DNA of 64,000 nucleotides from JAHEJB01 sp041748175 (GTDB lineage Bacteria > Bacteroidota > Rhodothermia > Rhodothermales > Rubricoccaceae). This document shows positions 17,065-24,753 of the stretch, in pieces. The notes beneath the pieces are model-generated. The model ran no database searches, was not told the origin of the DNA, and was given only the letters and a program-made list of their open reading frames with translations. The number at the start of each line of letters is the position of its first letter. Within the stretch, counting starts at the first letter, position 1. The translations under genes and the position numbers were made by a program. The stretch is taken from positions 38,590 through 102,589 of the forward strand of contig JBGTDU010000077.1 of the NCBI GenBank assembly GCA_041748175.1, given 5' to 3'.

Positions 17065-17874
17065 TTATTCGAGAGAATATTCGGTCGGACGCCGATCTTC
17101 GAACAGATGGTTGTAAGGCGTCAGCTGCCGGTTGCGTGCCGACAGGGTGTCTATGTCCGCGGAAATGAACGCTGACTCAGTTTGAGAACCACAGGCTAGA
17201 ACCTGACCTTTGGGGTCGCATATTAGGCTTTGGCCGATAAACGTCAGCGCCTCTTCCCCTTTCGTCTCCGTTCCGATTCGATTCGCCGTGGCCGTATAGA
17301 CGTGATTTTCGAGTGCGCGAATTGGCATGGATCGTGGACAATCCGGCCGCACGAGATTGGCCGGATGGGCGATAATATCGGCACCCACAAGCGCTAGTGA
17401 CCGCGCGGCCTCCGGGAAGTACCAATCGAAGCAGATCATCACACCGACTCGGTAGGCATTCCCTCCTCTATCCGTTACGGTGAAGACCTTAAAGCCCGTA
17501 TCGCCGGGGGTGAAGTGCAGCTTCTCCTCGTAGAATAGGTGCGTCTTTCGGTACGTCCCGAGCCACCCGTGTGGTGTAGCAACGATGGCACTATTGTAGA
17601 AGTTACCGTCCGCAGCTTTCTCGGGAAGTCCGGCTATAAAGGTGGCACCGGAATTTTTTGCCCAGGATGTGAGGCGCCGCACGGTCGGACCATCCGGAAT
17701 GGGCTCGGCAGCAGATTGCGCGTCTTCGCTTGACCGGAAGAGGTAGCCGCTTGCGAACAATTCCGGCAGGACGAACAAGTCCGCATCCATCTGGTCCAGG
17801 AGGGCTTCGACCGTGTCCAGATTGCGTTCTGTCTGGAGGTATTCCGGGTTGTATTGGAGGAGGGCGACGCGCAT
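17065..17874 (-). CDS. Carbon-nitrogen hydrolase (nitrilase superfamily)
   Basis: Hydrolyses a C-N bond of an amide, nitrile or carbamoyl compound. The 269-aa single-domain protein has the catalytic triad Glu38 (LPELF), Lys110 (YRKTHLF) and Cys148 (VMICFDWYFPE). The second catalytic glutamate is plausible near the YEEKLHF segment. Length is typical of omega-amidase, N-carbamoylputrescine amidase or predicted amidohydrolase branches; substrate cannot be decided. It is 8 bp downstream of pta and probably ends the same operon. Confidence 0.88.
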   Translation of the reverse strand: MRVALLQYNPEYLQTERNLDTVEALLDQMDADLFVLPELFASGYLFRSSEDAQSAAEPIPDGPTVRRLTSWAKNSGATFIAGLPEKAADGNFYNSAIVATPHGWLGTYRKTHLFYEEKLHFTPGDTGFKVFTVTDRGGNAYRVGVMICFDWYFPEAARSLALVGADIIAHPANLVRPDCPRSMPIRALENHVYTATANRIGTETKGEEALTFIGQSLICDPKGQVLACGSQTESAFISADIDTLSARNRQLTPYNHLFEDRRPTEYSLE

Positions 17875-17882
17875 GTCGACAA

Positions 17883-18863
17883 CTAACGTCCCCCTGCCTG
17901 AATGGCCGTTATCACTGCTACGTTCACGATATCGTCCGCGTCGCAGCCGCGCGAGAGGTCGTTGGCAGCGCCGTTAAGGCCCTGCATGATAGGACCGAAC
18001 GCTTCCGCCCCTCCAATGCGCTGCGCAATCTTGTAACCAATGTTGCCGGAATTTAGATCGGGGAACACGAATACATTGGCGCGGCCTTCGAGCGGTGAGC
18101 CTGGAGCTTTACGCTCGGCCACACTCGGAACATAAGCGGCATCAAACTGGAGTTCGCCATCCAAAATCAAATCCGGGCGGAGCTGTCGAGCAATCTGGGT
18201 TGCTGTCTGGACTTTTTCTACCACCTCGTGTTCCGCCGAGCCTTTCGTCGAGAAGGAGAGGAACGCGACACGCGGTTCTTCACCCGTCAGGAAACGGTGG
18301 TTGGCGGCGGCGTCGATGCCAATGGACGCTAGCTCCCTTGAATCCGGCTCCGGATTTACGCCGCAATCGGCGAACGTGAGTGGACGACCATCCGGCAGGA
18401 CCATAAGAAAGAACGATGACACGAGAGCGGAGCCCTCTGCTACACCGAGAACCTGAATGGCGGCACGGACAACATCCGGGCTGGGGTGAGCCGCACCAGC
18501 CACACAGCCATCGGCCTCTCCCCTTTTGACCATCAGATCGCCAAAGTAGAGTACGTCGGAGACTGCGTCGAGAGCCTGTTCGTATGTCAGACCTTTGTGT
18601 TTGCGGAGCTGAAACAACGTTTGCGCATAGTCCGACCGCTTTTCTGTAGTCGCAGGATCAACGATGGGCACCGTGTGCGGAAGAACGAGACTCGAAGCAT
18701 CCGCCGCTGCATGGACACGATCCGAATGCCCAACGAGCACGGGACGCGCAAGCTCCTCTTCTACCAGCCGGACGACTGCGTGAATCGTTCGCGGATCTTC
18801 CCCCTCAGGGAAAACAATCCTTTTGTTGAGCGCACGGGCCTTGTCGTGAAGGGCTTGAATCAT
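17883..18863 (-). CDS. pta: Phosphate acetyltransferase
   Basis: Interconverts acetyl-CoA and acetyl phosphate in the cytoplasm, the Pta half of acetate metabolism. The 326-aa protein is the short single-domain form (PTA_PTB only, no N-terminal DRTGG/P-loop extension). Motifs include RIVFPEGEDPRTI near the start, GDLMVKRGEADGCVAGA, FADCGVNPEPDSRELA and the C-terminal VFPDLNSGNIGYKIAQRIGG with GPIMQGL. Start ATG 18863 overlaps the moaE stop (ATGA). No ackA gene is present in the window. Confidence 0.94.
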   Translation of the reverse strand: MIQALHDKARALNKRIVFPEGEDPRTIHAVVRLVEEELARPVLVGHSDRVHAAADASSLVLPHTVPIVDPATTEKRSDYAQTLFQLRKHKGLTYEQALDAVSDVLYFGDLMVKRGEADGCVAGAAHPSPDVVRAAIQVLGVAEGSALVSSFFLMVLPDGRPLTFADCGVNPEPDSRELASIGIDAAANHRFLTGEEPRVAFLSFSTKGSAEHEVVEKVQTATQIARQLRPDLILDGELQFDAAYVPSVAERKAPGSPLEGRANVFVFPDLNSGNIGYKIAQRIGGAEAFGPIMQGLNGAANDLSRGCDADDIVNVAVITAIQAGGR

Positions 18864-19312
18864 AGCATGGTTGGTTCAATCGGGAAAGTGATACGGTTAT
18901 ACTCTGTCTCGTCCTTCCAAATTGGCACTTCCGTCTTGAGGGTATCGATAAGCCAGCGGCAGGCCTCGAATGCGTCTGCGCGGTGTGGGCAGGCTAGGCC
19001 AACTACAACGCTGGCTTCGCCCGCGTCTACGTTACCCAGACGATGCAAGAGTACCAGTCGAACGACAGGCCAGCGCGTGGAGGCATCGGCCGCGAGCCTC
19101 TCCATTTCCGCCACAGCCATCGTAGCGTAGGCCTCGTAGTTGAGTCCCGGCGTTTCGACATCGCCGGTCCATCGTCGAACAACGCCCGTGAACAGGCAAA
19201 CGCCACCGGCGCTTTCGCCGAGCAGGAACTGATGGGCCTCCGCAAGGGGAAGCGGATCTTCGGCGAGTCCGATCCAACTTGAACCAGACGGTTTGTGGAA
19301 AGACGATGTCAT
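18860..19312 (-). CDS. moaE: Molybdopterin synthase catalytic subunit
   Basis: Large subunit of molybdopterin synthase; inserts two sulfurs from thiocarboxylated MoaD into precursor Z (cPMP). The 150-aa protein shows GGVCLFTGVVR, the LNYEAYATMAVAEM strand and helix, HRLGNVDAGEASVVVGL, HRADAFEACRWLIDTLK, and catalytic-site lysines Lys126 and Lys133 in KTEVPIWKDE. Start overlaps the moaD stop (ATGA) and the stop overlaps pta. moaA, moaC and mogA are not in this window, so the rest of cofactor synthesis is encoded elsewhere. Confidence 0.95.
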   Translation of the reverse strand: MTSSFHKPSGSSWIGLAEDPLPLAEAHQFLLGESAGGVCLFTGVVRRWTGDVETPGLNYEAYATMAVAEMERLAADASTRWPVVRLVLLHRLGNVDAGEASVVVGLACPHRADAFEACRWLIDTLKTEVPIWKDETEYNRITFPIEPTML

Positions 19313-19584
19313 CCTCCACTCGTTGGCGTTATGAGGGCGATTTCGTCGCCGTCGCCCAGGACGACGTCTACCGAGACGTAACTGGCGTTTACGGCAAGGC
19401 GGATGTGACTGCGGAAGCGGTGAATCGCCGGATGTGCGGCTGCCAGTTGATCAAGCAGACCCCCTGCTGTGCAGCCCACAGGCGCTTCAATGTCCATCGT
19501 CGAAACGCCAACAGCCTCGCGAAGAACGCTGAATAGCCGCACATTTACCCGGATGCCAATTTTGGACGCCGCAACAGCCATCAT
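19309..19584 (-). CDS. moaD: Molybdopterin synthase sulfur carrier subunit
   Basis: Ubiquitin-like sulfur carrier of 91 aa ending in the required Gly-Gly (PTSGG), whose thiocarboxylate supplies sulfur to MoaE. The fold signature VNVRLFSVLREAVGV at the N-terminus and VNASYVSVDVVLGDGDEIALITP near the end match the ThiS/MoaD family. Overlaps both neighbours (peroxiredoxin upstream, moaE downstream), so expression is tightly coupled. The likely activating E1 is the MoeB/MOCS3-like protein at 12043-13203. Confidence 0.94.
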   Translation of the reverse strand: MMAVAASKIGIRVNVRLFSVLREAVGVSTMDIEAPVGCTAGGLLDQLAAAHPAIHRFRSHIRLAVNASYVSVDVVLGDGDEIALITPTSGG

Positions 19585-20054
19585 GCGGCCTCGATCGCCA
19601 TCATGAGGGCCTCGTAATCCGGCTCGCCGCCGGGGTTTTCCACGACCTCACGATGAACGACGGTGCCGCTCTCATCCATGACAAAAACCGACCTTCTGGC
19701 GATACGGTCGAAGCCCATCGCGGTAAAGTTATTGTCGAACTTGGTGCCATACTTTGCGGAGACTTCCGCGTTGTGATCGCTGAGAAGAGAATACTTCAGC
19801 ATATTCGCCGCCTTAAACTCCGCGAGCGCGAAGGGAGTGTCCGTCGATATGCCGACCACCACCGCGTTCGCGTCGTTCAACCGCGCGAGATCGTTGTTAA
19901 TCGTGTTCAACTCGGTCGTGCACGTTTTGCTGAATGCGGCAGGAAAGAACAAAAGGACGACGTTCTTCCCTCGATGATCGGAGAGTGTCCATGCGTTTTT
20001 CTCGTCGCTGAAGAGGGTGAAATCGGGGGCGCTATCGCCAACATTAACGGACAT
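19581..20054 (-). CDS. 1-Cys peroxiredoxin (AhpC/TSA family)
   Basis: Thiol peroxidase of 157 aa. The peroxidatic Cys45 sits in FFPAAFSKTCTTEL, the PxxxSxxC form of the active-site loop. No second Cys occurs, so it is 1-Cys and must be reduced by an external thiol. The fold is otherwise complete (VGDSAPDFTLF at the start, VVVGISTDTPFALAEFKAAN, YSLLSDHNAEVSAKYG, RRSVFVMDESGTVVHREV). It resembles the AhpE/BCP branch. Its stop overlaps moaD, which suggests co-expression with molybdopterin synthase, possibly to protect sulfur chemistry; that link is inference. Confidence 0.88.
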   Translation of the reverse strand: MSVNVGDSAPDFTLFSDEKNAWTLSDHRGKNVVLLFFPAAFSKTCTTELNTINNDLARLNDANAVVVGISTDTPFALAEFKAANMLKYSLLSDHNAEVSAKYGTKFDNNFTAMGFDRIARRSVFVMDESGTVVHREVVENPGGEPDYEALMMAIEAA

Positions 20055-20096
20055 GACGGAATGGGATTGAGTGAGGAAGCTGATGGAAAAGGAAGG

Positions 20097-21362
20097 TCAA
20101 GCGCCGAAGCGGATCGACCGGAGAGGGGCAATCCGGGCCGCAGCCCGGGCCGGCAGATAGGCCGCGAGCGTGCAGAGCACGACGGCGATAGCGGGAACGA
20201 TAACAAAATCGACGGCGCGTAGCTCAACCGGCGCATGATCAAGGTAGTACGCCTCTGGCGGCAGGGGGATGATGCCATATTTGTGCTGAATCAGACCGAA
20301 GGCCAAAGCGAGAACGGTGCCGAGGGCAGCACCGGCCAACCCGATGAAGACGCCAAGCCACAAAAACATCCTACGAACGGATTTGGCCGATGCGCCCATT
20401 CCGAGGACAATGCCGATGTCGCGGGTCTTGTCGAGGATGAGCAGAAGCAGTGTGCCGATGATATTGAACGCGGCGACGATAATGAGAATAGAGATGAGCA
20501 GCGGGATGATGCTCTTCTGCAGGTTGACCCAGGCGAAGAGATGGCCGAATGCCTCGAAGACGGAGACAGCCTGGATGGGCGGACCGAGAGCGACGATGAT
20601 CTCGTTGGCGACATCCGGGCTGCGCCGAATATCGTCTAGTGTGAGTTCTGCCCGCGAGATCTCATCCGTGCCATAACCAAAGAATGACCGGGCGACGGCA
20701 AGGTCCACGTATGCGAAACTGTCGTCGAATTCGGCGAAGCCCGTGTCATAAACACCGGCCAGGTGGAACTGACTGACGCGTGGGCGGCTTCCAAGACCAC
20801 CTGCCTGGCGAAGCGAGCGGGTCGAAAAGGCCGTGATGGTCCCTCCCACATCTACACCAAGTAGCTCCGCAAGCCGCGCGCCAAGGACGAGCCCGGGGTG
20901 GCCTGTCGAGTCGATAGCATAGCTGAACGTGCCCCGGTCGATGTGCTCCGCGATGAACGGCTGGTCATCGACTGCCGTACCCCAGAATAGCGCGCCCTCG
21001 ATTCCCACAGCGCCGTTGCCGTCGCGAGCACGAAGCAGGCCGAACTCGATGATCGAAGGTGCTACCCGGTTAACTCCCTCGAATTGGCCGAGCAGGGCCA
21101 CGAGTGAATCCGCACCGGACAACGGATCGCCGAGAAAATGGTCCACCCGAACGTGCTGTCCAAACCCGACGATCTTCTCCTCGATCTCGTGGCCAAAGCC
21201 GCGCACGATCATCAAAGCCAGCAACAGCGCCGCCGTTCCAACGGCGACGCCACCTATGGCGACGAACGTGATAAACCGCAGGAATGTCCCGCTTCGGCTC
21301 TGGCCCTGAGCGCCGAGCAGGTACCGCAGCGCCACAAAGCGTTCGAACGAGCGACCTGCCAT
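20097..21362 (-). CDS. FtsX/LolC-like ABC transporter permease
   Basis: Inner-membrane permease of 421 aa with MacB-type layout: cytoplasmic N-terminus (FERFVALRYLL), TM1 around residues 28-52 (FVAIGGVAVGTAALLLALMIV), a large periplasmic domain up to about 265, then three TM helices including ISILIIVAAFNIIGTLLLLILDKTRDIGIVLGMGAS, the FtsX core motif. Architecture and length match LolC/LolE-type lipoprotein-release permeases. No cognate LolD ATPase lies beside it; the nearest ABC ATPase is 4.5 kb away and of a different type. First gene of the moa/pta operon, 42 bp before the peroxiredoxin. Confidence 0.85.
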   Translation of the reverse strand: MAGRSFERFVALRYLLGAQGQSRSGTFLRFITFVAIGGVAVGTAALLLALMIVRGFGHEIEEKIVGFGQHVRVDHFLGDPLSGADSLVALLGQFEGVNRVAPSIIEFGLLRARDGNGAVGIEGALFWGTAVDDQPFIAEHIDRGTFSYAIDSTGHPGLVLGARLAELLGVDVGGTITAFSTRSLRQAGGLGSRPRVSQFHLAGVYDTGFAEFDDSFAYVDLAVARSFFGYGTDEISRAELTLDDIRRSPDVANEIIVALGPPIQAVSVFEAFGHLFAWVNLQKSIIPLLISILIIVAAFNIIGTLLLLILDKTRDIGIVLGMGASAKSVRRMFLWLGVFIGLAGAALGTVLALAFGLIQHKYGIIPLPPEAYYLDHAPVELRAVDFVIVPAIAVVLCTLAAYLPARAAARIAPLRSIRFGA

Positions 21363-21538
21363 CGGCGGAACTGTGACAATTAGCGGTTAAGACGACGTTT
21401 CCGGATCGGAGAGAGGCCTCGACGGAGAACCCGAAACAACAGCCCGAGTATCTTGAAATGCCGATTCCTGTTTCTATTGCGGCACGCTGGAATCCTCCCG
21501 GCTAGCCTTTTTTCCGCTTCCAGAACACACCTGAAGGT

Positions 21539-23218
21539 ATGAACAACGCCATCTCCCGACCACCGCGTCCCGTCAACGAACCCGTTCGGAGCTATGCACC
21601 CGGCAGCCCGGCGCGTGCATCGCTGAAGCGAGCCCTAATGGACCTCCGTTCCGAGGAACACGTCGTAACGCCATACATCAACGGCAAGCACATCGAGACG
21701 GGGATTACGGAAGAGCTTTTCGCTCCGCACGATCTCAACCACCGAATCGGGACGTTGCACAAAGTAAACGGCGGCCACGTGGATCAGGCCATTCGGGCGG
21801 CAGTAAGCGCGCGCCACGACTGGATGCGCATGGAATGGACAGATCGCGCTGCCATTTTCCTGAAGGCAGCCGATCTCTTGGCCGGGCCGTTCCGAGACCG
21901 CCTGAACGCGGCGACGATGCTCGGCCAGAGCAAGAATGCGTATCAGGCGGAGATCGACTCGGCATGCGAGCTGATCGACTTCCTCCGGTTTAATGCGCAC
22001 TTTGTCGCTCGGATATACGAGGATCAACCGATTAGCTCGGAAGGCATATGGAATAGCACAGAGTACCGCCCGTTGGAAGGCTTCGTCTTTGCCATCACGC
22101 CCTTCAACTTCACGGCCATCGCGGGCAACCTTCCTACCGCCCCGGCTATGATGGGCAATACGGTTCTCTGGATGCCGGCTTCGACGGCGACGCTTTCGGC
22201 CATGGTGTTTGTGGAATTACTCGAAGCGGCCGGGCTGCCACCGGGTGTCATCAATCTTTTGCCCGGTGACGGCGCGAGCGTCGGCGACCCCGTCCTTGCC
22301 TCGGAGCACTTCACTGGACTTCATTTTACGGGATCAACCGGCACCTTCAACCGCCTGTGGCAGACTATCGCCGGAAACCTGGACCACTACCGCACCTACC
22401 CACGCATCGTCGGAGAGACGGGTGGCAAGGATTTCATCGTCGCCCATGAGTCGGCCGACCCGATTGCTCTGGCCACCGCCATCGTCCGCGGCTCATTCGA
22501 ATATCAGGGGCAGAAATGCTCGGCGTCGTCGCGTGTTTACATCCCCGAAGCCATTTGGCCGGAGGTTGAGTCTGAAATGACCAGCCAGCTTGCCGAGGTC
22601 AGGATGGGGCCGGTGGAGGATTTCACCAACTTCGTCAACGCGGTGATTGACCGGAAGTCGTACGACAACATCACGTCCTACATCGCGCGAGCGAAGGAAG
22701 CAGCCGGCGTGGACATCGTTCACGGCGGCTCGTTCTCCGATGAGGAAGGCTACTTCATCGAGCCAACCGTCCTTCGTGCGGAGGATCCGCATTACGAGAC
22801 GATGGAGGAAGAGCTGTTTGGCCCGGTCGCGTCTGTCTTCGTTGCGCCGGGCTCCATGAGTTTCGACGACTTGCTCACGCTGGTCGATGAAACGAGTCCA
22901 TACGCCCTCACAGGGGCTGTTTTTGCGCAGGACCGCGCCGTACTCGCACATGCCTCCGAGCGGCTCGTTGACAGCGCGGGCAACTTCTACCTCAACGACA
23001 AACCGACTGGTGCTGTCGTCGGGCAGCAGCCGTTTGGTGGGGCGCGGAAGTCGGGCACCAACGACAAGGCGGGATCGCACGTCAATCTCCTTCGCTGGGC
23101 TAGCCTCCGCTCGATAAAGGAGACGTTCGTGCCGCCGACCCACTTCAGCTATCCCTTCCATGAAGCGGATGGAGATTCTGAAAAGGAGGCCGTTGCCGAA
23201 AGTGTCAACGGGTTCTGA
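21539..23218 (+). CDS. pruA: 1-pyrroline-5-carboxylate dehydrogenase
   Basis: NAD-dependent oxidation of glutamate semialdehyde to glutamate, the second step of proline catabolism. The 559-aa length matches the monofunctional P5CDH group. Visible motifs: FVFAITPFNFTAIAGNLPTA for cofactor binding, HFTGSTGTFN, catalytic Glu in GETGGKDFIVAHE, and the nucleophile Cys327 in YQGQKCSASSR. The C-terminal YLNDKPTGAVVGQQPFGG segment is diagnostic. ATG 21539 is preceded by GAAGGT. Proline dehydrogenase (putA N-part) is not adjacent. Confidence 0.95.
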   Translation: MNNAISRPPRPVNEPVRSYAPGSPARASLKRALMDLRSEEHVVTPYINGKHIETGITEELFAPHDLNHRIGTLHKVNGGHVDQAIRAAVSARHDWMRMEWTDRAAIFLKAADLLAGPFRDRLNAATMLGQSKNAYQAEIDSACELIDFLRFNAHFVARIYEDQPISSEGIWNSTEYRPLEGFVFAITPFNFTAIAGNLPTAPAMMGNTVLWMPASTATLSAMVFVELLEAAGLPPGVINLLPGDGASVGDPVLASEHFTGLHFTGSTGTFNRLWQTIAGNLDHYRTYPRIVGETGGKDFIVAHESADPIALATAIVRGSFEYQGQKCSASSRVYIPEAIWPEVESEMTSQLAEVRMGPVEDFTNFVNAVIDRKSYDNITSYIARAKEAAGVDIVHGGSFSDEEGYFIEPTVLRAEDPHYETMEEELFGPVASVFVAPGSMSFDDLLTLVDETSPYALTGAVFAQDRAVLAHASERLVDSAGNFYLNDKPTGAVVGQQPFGGARKSGTNDKAGSHVNLLRWASLRSIKETFVPPTHFSYPFHEADGDSEKEAVAESVNGF

Positions 23219-23306
23219 TGAGGGCTCAGGATTTCGAGTTTCGTGTTTCGTGTCGCGTAGACGTGGCCTAATGTGGCATTACCCACGACGAACTGCGCTA
23301 TAGGAA

Positions 23307-23783
23307 ATGACCTCCTACCGCAGCATTCACCATCCCGGCGATAGCACGCTCGCCCATGTGGTGGCTCGGGCGCAGGCCCAGCCGGTCGCCATTTCGCTGA
23401 TCACGCTGCTCACCGTTTCGTTTGTAGCGCTGATGCAAGGATCGGCGGTGCTTGGTACGCTGCTGTGGGCGGCACCTCTGGCCTATGCGGTTGCCGCCGC
23501 ATGGGCAATGCATGAACTCCGCCGAAAACCTGCTGAGATTGTCATTCGCGGTGGATTTGCCGCCGTGCGTTCGGTTTGGGATGTCGCCCGCCGACCCAAT
23601 CCTGCATCAGATAGCGAGCTGATGCTCTACCGCGTTTTTCCACCCAACCGCGTCGATGGCGAACTAAGCATCGGCATAGGGCATCAGGTTTATACCTTGC
23701 GGCCAGACGAGTGGCCATGTTTCACGCAACTCAGAGATGCGCTGAACGAGGCTGCATCGGCGTTCGCAACCACTGCGAGATAG
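23307..23783 (+). CDS. Small membrane protein of unknown function
   Basis: No family recognised. The 158-aa protein has two adjacent hydrophobic helices (ISLITLLTVSFVALMQGSA and LLWAAPLAYAVAAAWAM, about residues 28-70) followed by a basic segment and a soluble tail (VFPPNRVDGELSIGIGHQVYTL). ATG 23307 has AGGA just upstream. It ends 27 bp before a GntR regulator on the same strand, so the two are likely one transcription unit and the membrane protein might be its target or partner. Confidence 0.6.
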   Translation: MTSYRSIHHPGDSTLAHVVARAQAQPVAISLITLLTVSFVALMQGSAVLGTLLWAAPLAYAVAAAWAMHELRRKPAEIVIRGGFAAVRSVWDVARRPNPASDSELMLYRVFPPNRVDGELSIGIGHQVYTLRPDEWPCFTQLRDALNEAASAFATTAR

Positions 23784-23810
23784 ACCGGGTGTAGTTTTGA
23801 GTTCTTCAAA

Positions 23811-24749
23811 GTGGCTCACCATTCCACCCACGTGATCGAACTCGACCGCACCGCTTCCGTCCCTATCGCGGAGCAACTTGTGGAGCAACTGCGGTATCAC
23901 CTCGCTGCTGGGCGCTACCAGACCGGGGAGCGGCTCCCGTCTACCCGCAAGTTTGCGGAGCAGTTGGGCGTCTCGTTCCATACGGTGCGGAAAGCATATG
24001 GAAAGCTTGAGGAAGGTGGCCTGCTGACATCCAAGCGTGGCGGTGGCTTTTACGCCGCCGAACCTCCCACCATCTCGTCTTCCGAACGCCGCGAGCGAGG
24101 CGCCGCCATCGTGCAAAACGCATTGCAGCGTCTGGTCTCCCTGGGACTATCGGACGAGGAAACAGAATACCTGTTTGGCGAACAGCTTCAATTTTTCGAG
24201 TCGCCGGGGGTGCGGCGGAAACTGCTTTTCGCGGCATCGTTCCGGGAACGGGCCGAGGAGATCGCCGAGCAGCTAACCGGTCTTTTGCAGGAGCGAATCG
24301 AGCCCGTCGCCTTGAGTGAACTCGACGAATGCAGGGGCGTGGACGTAGTCCTGGCGGCCCTTCCCGATCTTCAGCGGGCCATGCGTGCCATTAACGACGC
24401 GGAGATCGTCGGCGTAGCCGTGTTGCCGGCGTACGCGGCCGTCGAGCGCGTTGCCCATCTTGGCTTGTCCGAGACGGTTGGACTCATCACTCGGACCAGC
24501 GACGCAATAGAGCCGTTATCTCAAGAACTGAGGACCTTTGCCGGTTTTGGCGGACAGATCATCGCTCTCCCCATTGAGGGAGAGCGACGGCGTCTTGAGT
24601 CTCTGCTCCGGCAGGTCGATCTGGTCGTCTACACAGCGCAAGTGCGTCGGCGGCTCCGGCCATTTTTGGACGACATTCCGGCCGTGGCGTGGGCGTCGGA
24701 AGTCACGGTGGAGGCCCTCGATCATATTCGGAAAACGGTTGGCCGGTAG
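23811..24749 (+). CDS. GntR-family transcriptional regulator
   Basis: DNA-binding regulator of 312 aa starting at GTG 23811. The N-terminal winged helix-turn-helix (about 15-80) is typical: PIAEQLVEQLRYHLAAGRYQTGERLPSTRKFAEQLG in sections, then HTVRKAYGKLEEGGLL and a KRGGGFY wing. The remaining about 220 residues match no effector domain I can name; they include an EYLFGEQLQFF segment and alternating strands and helices that resemble a periplasmic-binding-like fold only loosely. Downstream of the small membrane protein; stop is 4 bp from the convergent PgpH-like gene. Confidence 0.85.
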   Translation: MAHHSTHVIELDRTASVPIAEQLVEQLRYHLAAGRYQTGERLPSTRKFAEQLGVSFHTVRKAYGKLEEGGLLTSKRGGGFYAAEPPTISSSERRERGAAIVQNALQRLVSLGLSDEETEYLFGEQLQFFESPGVRRKLLFAASFRERAEEIAEQLTGLLQERIEPVALSELDECRGVDVVLAALPDLQRAMRAINDAEIVGVAVLPAYAAVERVAHLGLSETVGLITRTSDAIEPLSQELRTFAGFGGQIIALPIEGERRRLESLLRQVDLVVYTAQVRRRLRPFLDDIPAVAWASEVTVEALDHIRKTVGR

Positions 24750-24753
24750 ACCG

